In this document: piece by piece, positions 1 to 5,356 of the stretch
Layout: each line of letters opens with the position of its first letter
How positions within the stretch are numbered: position 1 is the first letter of the stretch
Assembly (NCBI GenBank): GCA_045540815.1
Contig: JAZQHY010000022.1
Span: 1-10,195 of the forward strand
Origin: JAZQHR01 sp045540815
Lineage (GTDB): Bacteria; Bacillota; Clostridia; UMGS1810
Length of the DNA stretch: 10,195 nt
Direction: 5' to 3'
Notes under the pieces: generated by a model
The model's database searches: none
What the model was told of the DNA's origin: nothing
Seen by the model: only the letters and a program-made list of their open reading frames with translations
Program-made: the position numbers and the translations under genes

Positions 1-94
1 ACGAGTTAATTTGTTAGCTCAAAATTACTTTACTAGCTTAAAAAGCTTGTTACTCAAAGTTCTCTTAACAGAGAACACACTTTATGCTGTTTAT

Positions 95-106
95 TTTTCA
101 AAGACC
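95..106 (-). promoter_or_regulatory. boxA-like antitermination element
   Basis: The minus strand reads GGTCTTTGAAAA, close to the Gram-positive boxA (TGYTCTTTGAAAACT type). boxA in nascent rRNA is bound by NusB-NusE and lets polymerase resist Rho and pausing. It lies about 20 nt downstream of the predicted start of transcription, as expected in an rRNA leader. This is the strongest single sign that a stable-RNA operon follows. Confidence 0.8.
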
Positions 107-110
107 AACT

Positions 111-124
111 GTCGCACACGCGAC
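111..124 (-). other. 5'-terminal hairpin of the rRNA leader
   Basis: GTCGC-GTGT-GCGAC on the minus strand forms a perfect 5-bp stem with a 4-nt loop. Its first base is 7 nt beyond the -10 box, so the hairpin would form the very 5' end of the transcript. Such hairpins are known in clostridial rRNA leaders. It may protect the 5' end or help early processing (inference). Confidence 0.6.
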
Positions 125-130
125 TTGTTT

Positions 131-159
131 ATTATATCACCACAATTCTTCTTTGTCAA
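131..159 (-). promoter_or_regulatory. rRNA promoter P2 (consensus sigma-70/SigA type)
   Basis: On the minus strand the -35 box is TTGACA (154-159) and the -10 box is TATAAT (131-136). Both match consensus exactly and are separated by 17 bp. Transcription is predicted to start at about 124-125 and run leftwards off the window. A double-consensus promoter of this kind is typical of rRNA operons. Confidence 0.88.
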
Positions 160-224
160 CACTTTTTTGAAATATTTTTTAAAAATTTTAGTGCTAATAA
201 ATATGAATTTTTCGGTGCTTTATT

Positions 225-254
225 AATATATCATATATGCAATATATATGTCAA
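225..254 (-). promoter_or_regulatory. rRNA promoter P1 (upstream member of a tandem pair)
   Basis: On the minus strand the -35 box is TTGACA (249-254) and the -10 box is TATATT (225-230), separated by 18 bp. It lies about 95 bp upstream of P2 in the same direction. Tandem promoters about this far apart are common in Firmicutes rRNA operons. The AT repeats in the spacer make the exact -10 register uncertain. Confidence 0.7.
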
Positions 255-276
255 GAGTTTTTTTAATTTTTTTGTG

Positions 277-293
277 AATAAATGTCATTTATT
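277..293. repeat. 17-bp perfect palindrome upstream of rRNA P1
   Basis: AATAAATG-T-CATTTATT has two 8-nt arms around a single central base. It ends 22 bp before the P1 -35 box, where an activator, a repressor or the alpha-subunit CTD could bind. I do not recognise it as the site of a named regulator (it does not fit Rex, CcpA or Fur consensus). Chance symmetry in AT-rich DNA is possible. Confidence 0.45.
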
Positions 294-365
294 TTATTGT
301 AGTCACAAGTATACAAAATTATACTGCACACAGCGACAAAATAACGCAAAAAATCCATTTTAAAC

Positions 366-395
366 GCAAAAAAGGCTTGGGATAAACCCAAGCCT
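366..395 (-). terminator. Intrinsic terminator of tuf
   Basis: On the minus strand AGGCTTGGG and CCCAAGCCT form a perfect 9-bp stem (387-395 with 373-381) around a 5-nt loop, followed at once by a run of five T's (368-372). It starts 17 nt after the tuf stop codon and separates the str transcript from the rRNA promoters. The U-tract motif TTTTTTGCGTT is repeated 20 nt further downstream (343-353). Confidence 0.92.
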
Positions 396-412
396 CTTTA
401 AAGTCGTTTAAA

Positions 413-1615
413 TTATTTATTGATTGAAGAAACGACACCTGAACCTACTGTTCTACCACCTTCACGGATAGCGAATCTTAGGCCTTCTTCGATAGCGATT
501 GGAGTGATAAGCTCAACTTCCATAGATACGTTATCGCCAGGCATACACATTTCAACACCTTCTGGTAGTTTAACAACGCCAGTAACGTCAGTTGTTCTGA
601 AATAGAACTGTGGTCTGTAGTTGTTGAAGAATGGAGTATGTCTACCACCTTCATCTTTAGTTAGAACGTAAACTTCGCCCTTGAATGAAGTATGAGGGTT
701 GATAGTACCTGGTTTTGCAAGAACCTGACCTCTCTGGATTTCATCTCTCTGAACACCTCTTAGAAGTGCACCGATGTTATCACCAGCTTCAGCGTAGTCA
801 AGTAGTTTTCTAAACATTTCGATACCAGTTACAACAACTTTTCTAGATTCGTCAGTTAGACCAACTAGTTCAACTTCTTCAGAAAGTTTTAGCTGTCCTC
901 TTTCAACTCTACCAGTAGCAACTGTACCACGACCTGTGATAGAGAATACATCCTCTACAGGCATTAGGAATGGAAGATCAGTTGATCTTTCTGGAGATGG
1001 GATGTAAGCATCAACTTCATCCATAAGTTTAAGAATTGGAGCGTATTCTGGAGCGTTTGGATCGTCAGAAGCACACTCAAGAGCTGCAAGAGCAGAACCA
1101 GTTACGATTGGAGTATCATCTCCAGGGAATTCATATTCGTTTAGAAGGTCTCTGATTTCCATTTCTACTAGTTCAAGTAGTTCTGGGTCGTCAACCTGGT
1201 CAGCTTTGTTCATGAATACAACGATGTAAGGAACACCAACCTGTCTAGATAGAAGGATGTGCTCTCTAGTCTGAGGCATTGGGCCGTCAGCAGCAGAAAC
1301 AACTAGGATAGCGCCGTCCATCTGAGCAGCACCAGTGATCATGTTCTTAACGTAGTCAGCATGTCCTGGGCAGTCAACGTGTGCATAGTGTCTAGCGTCT
1401 GTTTCATACTCAACGTGAGCAGTAGAGATAGTGATACCTCTTTCTCTTTCTTCTGGAGATTTATCGATCTGTTCGTAAGCTTCGTACTGAGCCTGGCCTT
1501 TAAGAGCCAATACTTTAGTGATAGCTGCAGTTAACGATGTTTTACCATGGTCAACGTGACCGATAGTACCAATGTTAACATGTGGTTTACTTCTTTCAAA
1601 TTTAGCTTTTGCCAT
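413..1615 (-). CDS. tuf: Elongation factor Tu (EF-Tu)
   Basis: EF-Tu is the cytoplasmic GTPase that carries aminoacyl-tRNA to the ribosomal A site. The 400-aa product is full length for the family. The G domain shows GHVDHGKT at residues 19-26 (P-loop), the switch I segment RGITI at 59-63 with its conserved threonine, DCPGH at 81-85 (with catalytic His85), NKAD at 136-139 and GSAL in the G5 region. The later beta-barrel domains carry RGTVATGRVERG and, near the end, RPQFYFRTTDVTG and GGRTVGSGVV. The ATG is preceded by AAGGAGG (1625-1631) at 9 nt. It is the last gene of the str cluster, 83 nt after fusA, with a terminator close behind and a possible promoter of its own in front. Nothing in it is unusual. 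Whether the genome carries a second tuf copy cannot be seen here. Confidence 0.98.
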   Translation of the reverse strand: MAKAKFERSKPHVNIGTIGHVDHGKTSLTAAITKVLALKGQAQYEAYEQIDKSPEERERGITISTAHVEYETDARHYAHVDCPGHADYVKNMITGAAQMDGAILVVSAADGPMPQTREHILLSRQVGVPYIVVFMNKADQVDDPELLELVEMEIRDLLNEYEFPGDDTPIVTGSALAALECASDDPNAPEYAPILKLMDEVDAYIPSPERSTDLPFLMPVEDVFSITGRGTVATGRVERGQLKLSEEVELVGLTDESRKVVVTGIEMFRKLLDYAEAGDNIGALLRGVQRDEIQRGQVLAKPGTINPHTSFKGEVYVLTKDEGGRHTPFFNNYRPQFYFRTTDVTGVVKLPEGVEMCMPGDNVSMEVELITPIAIEEGLRFAIREGGRTVGSGVVSSINK

Positions 1616-1659
1616 TTTGAATTTCCTCCTTAATTATGCATAAATAATTCTTTATTTAT

Positions 1660-1688
1660 ATTTTAATAGTTTTTTGATAAAAAATCAA
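1660..1688 (-). promoter_or_regulatory. Possible internal promoter for tuf
   Basis: In the fusA-tuf gap the minus strand has TTGATT (1683-1688), a 17-bp spacer and TAAAAT (1660-1665), so transcription would start about 35-40 nt before the tuf ATG. The -10 box has one mismatch and the -35 box two. A separate tuf promoter is common in bacteria, because EF-Tu is needed in excess over EF-G. The region is very AT-rich, so a chance match is possible. Confidence 0.45.
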
Positions 1689-1698
1689 TAGTTTTTTA

Positions 1699-3810
1699 TC
1701 ATTCTTTATTTTTAGCAGAAATAATGCCTTCCTGTACGCTCTTAGGAACTTCGCTGTAGTGTGAAGGTTCCATAGAGTACTGACCTCTACCCTGAGTACC
1801 AGATCTAAGGTCTGTAGCATAACCAAACATTTCAGAAAGTGGAACGTCTGCAGTTACCTGAACTACTCCACCGCTTCTAACTTCCTGACTCTTAACAAGA
1901 CCACGTCTTGAACTTAAGTCACCGATAACGAAACCAAGGTATTCGTCTGGAACGATAACGTTAACAAGCATGATTGGTTCTTTGATAACAGGATCTGCTT
2001 TTCTCATACCTTCTTTAAACGCCATAGAAGCAGCAATTTTGAACGCCATTTCTGATGAGTCAACTTCGTGGTATGAACCGTCAGTAAGAGTTACTTTAAC
2101 GTCAACAACGTTGTAACCAGCTAGAATACCATTCTGCATTGCGCCCTGAACACCGGCGTCAACAGCAGGGATATATTCCTTTGGAATAGCACCGCCGACG
2201 ATACTGTTAACAAACTCGTAACCAGCACCCTCTTCTAGTGGTTCCATAGTCATCTTAACGTGACCATACTGACCTTTACCACCAGACTGACGAGCATATT
2301 TGTGCTCAATATCAACTGTCTGTCTGATAGCTTCTCTGTAAGAAACCTGAGGTTTACCTACGTTAGCCTCAACTTTGAATTCACGAAGAAGTCTATCAAC
2401 GATGATTTCAAGGTGAAGCTCACCCATACCAGCGATGATAGTCTGTCCTGTTTCTTCATCTGTATAAGTCTTGAATGTTGGATCCTCTTCAGCAAGTTTA
2501 GCAAGAGCAAGGCCCATCTTTTCCTGACCAGCTTTAGTCTTAGGTTCGATAGCAACTCTGATAACTGGCTCTGGGAATTCCATTGATTCTAATATTATAG
2601 GATTCTTTTCGTCGCAAAGAGTATCACCAGTAGTAGTATTCTTTAGACCAACTGCAGCAGCGATATCACCTGAGTATACTACATCGATATCTTCTCTGTG
2701 GTTAGCATGCATCTGAAGAATTCTACCAAGTCTTTCTTTGTTGTTTTTGCAAGCGTTTAGCACGTAAGAACCTGACTGAATTGAACCTGAGTAAACTCTA
2801 AAGAAACAAAGTTTACCAACGAACGGGTCAGTTGCAATCTTAAATGCAAGTGCTGCAAATGGAGCATCGTCAGAAGAAGGTCTTTCATCCTCTTCTTCAG
2901 TGCCTGGGATAATACCCTTAATGTTTGGAACGTCAACAGGAGAAGGCATGTACTCAATAATAGCGTCCAAAAGAAGCTGTACACCCTTATTTCTGTATGA
3001 AGTACCACATAGCATAGGAACTATCTCGTTATTGATAGTAGCTTTTCTGATAGCTTTCTTAAGCTCATCAGCTGTGATTGAATCAGGATCATCGAAGAAT
3101 TTCTCCATAATCTCTTCATCAGTTTCAGCAACAGCCTCTAGAAGTTTAGCTCTGTATTCCTCTGCTTTTTCAAGCATATCAGCAGGGATTTCCTCCTCGC
3201 CGTACTGCTCACCTTTTTCATCATAATAAACTTCAGCCTTCATATTTACAAGGTCGATGATACCTTTGAATGTATCCTCCGCACCTATTGGAAGCTGAAT
3301 TGGAACACCATTTGCGTGAAGTCTTTCGTGAACCATGTTTTCAACATTGTAGAAATCTGCACCCATGATGTCCATTTTGTTAACGTAAATCATTCTTGGT
3401 ACAGCGTAATCGTCAGCCTGTCTCCAAACAGTTTCAGACTGAGGTTCAACACCGCCCTTAGCACACATAACAGTAACAGAACCGTCAAGTACACGAAGTG
3501 AACGCTGAACTTCAACTGTGAAGTCAACGTGTCCTGGTGTGTCGATGATGTTGATTCGGTTTTTTATACCCTTAAATGGGCCTGACTTTGGAGCCCAGAA
3601 ACAAGTTGTAGCAGCAGATGTGATAGTAATACCACGCTCCTGCTCCTGTTCCATCCAGTCCATAGTAGCAGTACCGTCATGAGTTTCACCGATTTTATGG
3701 CTTCTACCTGTGTAATATAGTATTCTCTCGGTAGTAGTGGTCTTACCAGCGTCGATATGAGCCATTATACCGATGTTTCTTGTATTTTGTAAAGAATATT
3801 CTCTACCCAT
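1699..3810 (-). CDS. fusA: Elongation factor G (EF-G)
   Basis: EF-G is the GTPase that drives translocation of tRNA and mRNA on the ribosome and helps recycle ribosomes. The product is 703 aa, the normal length. AHIDAGKT at residues 17-24 is the P-loop, RGITI at 59-63 is switch I, DTPGH at 90-94 is G3 with catalytic His94, and NKMD at 144-147 is G4. CGTSYRNKGVQ fits the G5 region. Domain IV shows the expected QSGGKGQYGHV, and the C-terminal domain has the RGxGxYS-like RGQGQYSME. The ATG has AAAGGAGG (3818-3825) 7 nt upstream. The gene follows rpsG by 83 nt, so the str order is kept. The wording of the G domain (CAKGGVEPQSETVWRQ) points to canonical clostridial EF-G rather than an EF-G2 or TetM-like paralogue. 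I see no sign of damage. Confidence 0.98.
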   Translation of the reverse strand: MGREYSLQNTRNIGIMAHIDAGKTTTTERILYYTGRSHKIGETHDGTATMDWMEQEQERGITITSAATTCFWAPKSGPFKGIKNRINIIDTPGHVDFTVEVQRSLRVLDGSVTVMCAKGGVEPQSETVWRQADDYAVPRMIYVNKMDIMGADFYNVENMVHERLHANGVPIQLPIGAEDTFKGIIDLVNMKAEVYYDEKGEQYGEEEIPADMLEKAEEYRAKLLEAVAETDEEIMEKFFDDPDSITADELKKAIRKATINNEIVPMLCGTSYRNKGVQLLLDAIIEYMPSPVDVPNIKGIIPGTEEEDERPSSDDAPFAALAFKIATDPFVGKLCFFRVYSGSIQSGSYVLNACKNNKERLGRILQMHANHREDIDVVYSGDIAAAVGLKNTTTGDTLCDEKNPIILESMEFPEPVIRVAIEPKTKAGQEKMGLALAKLAEEDPTFKTYTDEETGQTIIAGMGELHLEIIVDRLLREFKVEANVGKPQVSYREAIRQTVDIEHKYARQSGGKGQYGHVKMTMEPLEEGAGYEFVNSIVGGAIPKEYIPAVDAGVQGAMQNGILAGYNVVDVKVTLTDGSYHEVDSSEMAFKIAASMAFKEGMRKADPVIKEPIMLVNVIVPDEYLGFVIGDLSSRRGLVKSQEVRSGGVVQVTADVPLSEMFGYATDLRSGTQGRGQYSMEPSHYSEVPKSVQEGIISAKNKE

Positions 3811-3893
3811 AATTCTTCCTCCTTTCCGGATTTGTACGAATATATAAAGAAATTATAACCGATTTAATGCAAACAAAAACATTTTGCTTCAAA

Positions 3894-4364
3894 TTAGAAT
3901 CTGAAGTGTGAGAATGCTTTGTTAGCTTCAGCCATTTTGTGAGTATCTTCTCTCTTCTTAACTGCACTACCCATGCTGTTAGAAGCGTCAATTATCTCAC
4001 CAGCTAGTCTTTCTTTCATTGTTCTTTCGTTTCTCTGACGAGAGTACAATGTAAGCCATCTTAGACCAAGAGTCTGTCTTCTGTCAGGTCTAACTTCTAG
4101 CGGAACCTGATAAGTAGCACCACCGACTCTTCTAGCTTTAACTTCAAGTACAGGCATAATATTTTCCATAGCGGCGTTGAACACTTCTATAGCGTCTTTG
4201 CCTGTCTTTTCAGCAACGATTTCAAATGCTCCGTAAACGATTGTCTGCGCAACACCTTTCTTACCGTCAAGCATAATGTTGTTTATAAGTTTAGTTACTA
4301 CCTTGTTTCCATACACTGGATCAGGCAATACTTCTCTTTTGGCGATATAACCTTTTCTAGGCAC
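3894..4364 (-). CDS. rpsG: Small ribosomal subunit protein S7 (GTG start)
   Basis: S7 is a primary binder of the 3' major domain of 16S rRNA. It organises the 30S head and contacts the E-site tRNA. From the GTG at 4362-4364 the product is 156 aa, the usual length, beginning (M)PRKGYIAKREVLPDP as expected. Conserved stretches follow: NNIMLDGKKGVAQ, MENIMPVLEVKARRVGG, the VRPDRRQTLGLRWL block and KKREDTHKMAEANKAF near the C-terminus. The frame stays open upstream to 4499, but an ATG at 4378-4380 is part of the Shine-Dalgarno sequence itself and the codons before it do not encode S7-like residues. The GTG with AAGGAGG at 8 nt is therefore the start. A 143-nt spacer with a strong hairpin separates it from rpsL. 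In E. coli S7 represses its own operon by binding the rpsL-rpsG spacer; similar control here is only an inference. Confidence 0.96.
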   Translation of the reverse strand: MPRKGYIAKREVLPDPVYGNKVVTKLINNIMLDGKKGVAQTIVYGAFEIVAEKTGKDAIEVFNAAMENIMPVLEVKARRVGGATYQVPLEVRPDRRQTLGLRWLTLYSRQRNERTMKERLAGEIIDASNSMGSAVKKREDTHKMAEANKAFSHFRF

Positions 4365-4372
4365 TATCCTTC

Positions 4373-4379
4373 CCTCCTT
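4373..4379 (-). promoter_or_regulatory. Ribosome binding site fixing the rpsG GTG start
   Basis: AAGGAGG on the minus strand lies 8 nt before the GTG. The nearest in-frame ATG (4378-4380) overlaps this site, so it cannot use it. The site therefore decides for the non-ATG start and for a protein that begins like other S7 proteins. Confidence 0.9.
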
Positions 4380-4418
4380 CATATTAATGATTTCATAGGT
4401 ACTCGTTTTTTTAACGTT

Positions 4419-4467
4419 TAGTGCTCGTATACTAAATTTATATATATAAATTCCGTATGCAGCACTA
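4419..4467 (-). repeat. Long stem-loop in the rpsL-rpsG spacer
   Basis: The 49 nt form one extended hairpin of about 20 base pairs in the mRNA. A perfect outer stem TAGTGCT/AGCACTA (4419-4425 with 4461-4467) is followed by a bulge and a mismatch, then four pairs (4429-4432 with 4455-4458) and an AT-only apical stem (4434-4441 with 4446-4453) containing the 18-bp palindrome 4435-4452. No U-tract follows on either strand, so it is not an intrinsic terminator. It ends 54 nt before the rpsG GTG. A translational operator for S7, or an RNase processing or stability element, would fit the place, but no function is shown by the sequence. Confidence 0.7.
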
Positions 4468-4507
4468 CCTACAATGATTGGTTGTAAGCGTCCTTGCAAA
4501 TAGGATA

Positions 4508-4927
4508 TTACTTACTTGCTTTCTGTTTCTTTGCGCCGTACTTAGATCTAGACTGATTTCTGTTTGCTACACCTGAAGCGTCAAGCGCACCACGGATGAT
4601 ATGGTATCTAACACCGGGAAGGTCCTTGATTCTACCACCTCTTATTAGAACAACACTGTGTTCCTGAAGGTTGTGACCTATACCTGGGATGTAAGCAGAT
4701 ACTTCAACTCCGTTAGTAAGTCTTACTCTGGCCATTTTTCTAAGCGCTGAGTTAGGCTTTTTAGGTGTCATAGTCTTAACAGTAGTACAAACTCCTCTTT
4801 TCTGTGGTGCACTCTGATCAGTAGGTCTTTTCTTTAGTGAGTTAAAACCAACCTGAAGTGCAGGAGCAGTAGATTTATCTACAGCTGACTTTCTACCCTT
4901 TCTTACCAACTGGTTAAATGTAGGCAA
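4508..4927 (-). CDS. rpsL: Small ribosomal subunit protein S12 (TTG start)
   Basis: S12 sits at the decoding centre of the 30S subunit and tunes accuracy; it is the classic site of streptomycin resistance. The product is 139 aa, with the Firmicutes-type extra segment of about 14 residues between the N-terminal tail and PQKRGVCT (41-48). TPKKPNSALRK at 54-64 and the RGGRIKDLPGVRYH block at 97-109 are intact. The lysines matching E. coli K42 and K87 (here K56 and K101) are unchanged, so no common resistance change is present. D102 is the residue that RimO methylthiolates in other bacteria. The start codon is TTG (4925-4927), chosen because the protein then begins (M)PTFNQLVRKG and AGGAGGTG lies just upstream; no in-frame ATG gives an alternative. 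It lies between the L7Ae gene and rpsG, with hairpins in both spacers. Confidence 0.97.
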   Translation of the reverse strand: MPTFNQLVRKGRKSAVDKSTAPALQVGFNSLKKRPTDQSAPQKRGVCTTVKTMTPKKPNSALRKMARVRLTNGVEVSAYIPGIGHNLQEHSVVLIRGGRIKDLPGVRYHIIRGALDASGVANRNQSRSKYGAKKQKASK

Positions 4928-4934
4928 TTACATT

Positions 4935-4942
4935 CACCTCCT
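4935..4942 (-). promoter_or_regulatory. Ribosome binding site of rpsL with an AUG-UAA start-stop before the TTG
   Basis: AGGAGGTG on the minus strand stands 7 nt before the TTG start (9 nt from the GGAGG core). Between them an ATG (4931-4933) is followed directly by TAA (4928-4930), in frame with and touching the TTG. The ATG is only about 3 nt from the GGAGG core, too near for good initiation. The TTG is therefore the likelier start, but the two could compete. Confidence 0.75.
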
Positions 4943-4957
4943 GTATTTAGATTTTTT

Positions 4958-4985
4958 ATATTTAAGCAGGTTTCCTGCTAAATAT
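4958..4985 (-). repeat. Stem-loop between the L7Ae gene and rpsL
   Basis: ATATTT-AGCAGG pairs with CCTGCT-AAATAT (4958-4963 plus 4965-4970 with 4974-4985) around a 3-nt loop, with one bulged base at 4964. That makes 12 pairs, six of them forming a GC-rich apical stem. On the minus strand it is followed by A's, not T's, so it is not a terminator for this operon. It touches the stop codon of the upstream gene and ends 15 nt before the rpsL ribosome binding site. Confidence 0.65.
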
Positions 4986-5224
4986 CATTTTAGCGCAGCA
5001 ACCGATGCATCAACATCGATACCGCATTTTTTACCAAGTTCTTTTTTAGTGTCGACATATACAATCTCAACTCCGCTTTGATTACACATTTCTATAAACG
5101 GGTCAATGATGTAAGGATTTACATCCCTTGCGACATAACATTTTTTAACCTCACCCGACTCGATAAGTCGTTTAACTTGCTTAATACCGATGACAAATTC
5201 CTCGGGTTTATGTCCGTCAAGCAT
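4985..5224 (-). CDS. ybxF: L7Ae/L30e-family RNA-binding protein (YbxF-like)
   Basis: This small protein (79 aa) belongs to the L7Ae/L30e/S12e/Gadd45 family. In Bacillus its relative YbxF, encoded at the same place between rpoC and rpsL, binds kink-turn RNA and associates with ribosomes. Features seen are an N-terminal GIKQVKRLIESGEVKKCYVARD segment with the family's lysine-rich RNA-binding face, then DPFIEMCNQSGVEIVYVD and the motif KKELGKKCGID, ending in an Ala-rich helix. The frame is open up to 5254, but AGGAGG (5233-5238) lies 8 nt before the ATG at 5222-5224, so the product starts MLDGHKPEEF. The ATG two codons earlier is only 2 nt from the AGGAGG. It is the first gene after the rpoC terminator and has its own promoter, so it leads the str operon. 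Its RNA target cannot be read from the sequence. Confidence 0.9.
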   Translation of the reverse strand: MLDGHKPEEFVIGIKQVKRLIESGEVKKCYVARDVNPYIIDPFIEMCNQSGVEIVYVDTKKELGKKCGIDVDASVAALK

Positions 5225-5232
5225 AAACATAT

Positions 5233-5238
5233 CCTCCT
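5233..5238 (-). promoter_or_regulatory. Ribosome binding site selecting the ybxF start
   Basis: AGGAGG is 8 nt before the ATG at 5222-5224 but only 2 nt before the ATG at 5228-5230, and it lies inside the frame of the farther-upstream ATG at 5254. The spacing favours the 79-aa product over an 81- or 89-aa one. Confidence 0.8.
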
Positions 5239-5260
5239 GAAAGCATACATTCACTTCTAT

Positions 5261-5289
5261 ATTCTACACTTTTTTATATGCAATGTCAA
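5261..5289 (-). promoter_or_regulatory. Promoter of the str operon (ybxF-rpsL-rpsG-fusA-tuf)
   Basis: On the minus strand TTGACA (5284-5289) is followed after exactly 17 bp by TAGAAT (5261-5266), a perfect -35 and a one-mismatch -10. Transcription should start at about 5254, giving a leader of about 30 nt before the ybxF ATG. It lies directly after the rpoC terminator, which makes it the likely main promoter of the ribosomal protein and elongation factor genes. Confidence 0.85.
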
Positions 5290-5312
5290 GAAAAATTTTA
5301 ATAAAATTCCAC

Positions 5313-5345
5313 AAAAAAGTCGAGGCTTTTTGCCTCGACTTTTTT
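5313..5345 (-). terminator. Intrinsic terminator of rpoBC (symmetric)
   Basis: A6-GTCGAGGC and GCCTCGAC-T6 form a 14-bp perfect stem (5313-5326 with 5332-5345) around a 5-nt loop, with a T-run on the 3' side. It begins 11 nt after the rpoC stop. Because of the A and T flanks it would also work on the plus strand, though no plus-strand gene reaches it. It should uncouple rpoBC from the str genes at least in part. Confidence 0.92.
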
Positions 5346-5356
5346 ATCTTATTAAA

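Larger units (their letters stand above)
1..125 (-). ncRNA. rRNA operon leader (5' part; 16S gene lies off the left edge)
   Basis: Read on the minus strand, this stretch follows a near-perfect sigma-70-type promoter and holds, in order, a hairpin at the predicted transcript 5' end (111-124), a boxA-like element (95-106), an inverted repeat GTTCTC/GAGAAC (59-64 with 71-76) and a second one, AGCTT/AAGCT (35-39 with 43-47). Promoter, 5' hairpin, boxA and then AT-rich hairpins before 16S is the usual plan of clostridial rRNA leaders. No 16S sequence is visible, so the rRNA itself is inferred to start beyond position 1. No open reading frame here has a ribosome binding site. A tRNA operon with the same kind of leader is the main alternative. 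Confidence 0.8.
160..365. other. Gene-free AT-rich spacer between the rRNA promoter region and the tuf terminator
   Basis: Together with the leader this makes a stretch of about 400 bases without a protein gene. It holds P1 and the palindrome. It also has a minus-strand TATAAT (318-323) without a convincing -35 box, an inverted repeat AGTATA/TATACT (308-313 with 320-325) and one copy (343-353) of an 11-bp direct repeat whose other copy (363-373) is the U-tract side of the tuf terminator. I see no tRNA, small protein gene or riboswitch. Confidence 0.6.

Noticed and set aside
11..226. Plus-strand 71-codon open frame at the left edge
   Set aside because: It runs antisense through the rRNA promoter P2, the boxA and the leader hairpins, has no ribosome binding site and encodes a low-complexity Phe/Leu-rich peptide that resembles nothing I know.
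318..323. TATAAT on the minus strand as a third rRNA promoter
   Set aside because: The nearest TTG-starting hexamer (TTGCGT) is about 20 bp away, outside the normal spacer range, and the surroundings form an inverted repeat that can explain the motif by chance.
3852..3857. TATAAT on the minus strand in the rpsG-fusA gap, as a fusA promoter
   Set aside because: No acceptable -35 box lies at 15-19 bp; the best candidates are runs of T. I could not support a promoter, although a weak one cannot be excluded.
4419..4467. The rpsL-rpsG hairpin as an intrinsic terminator or a mobile miniature element
   Set aside because: No T-run follows on either strand, no target-site duplication is visible around it, and no second copy occurs in the window.
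4365..4499. 45-codon N-terminal extension of S7 from an upstream start
   Set aside because: The extension crosses the spacer hairpin, does not look like S7, and the AAGGAGG sits exactly 8 nt before the internal GTG, giving the normal 156-aa protein.
5225..5254. Ten-residue N-terminal extension of the L7Ae-family protein
   Set aside because: It would contain the ribosome binding site and begin at or before the predicted transcription start (about 5254), so it would not be translated.
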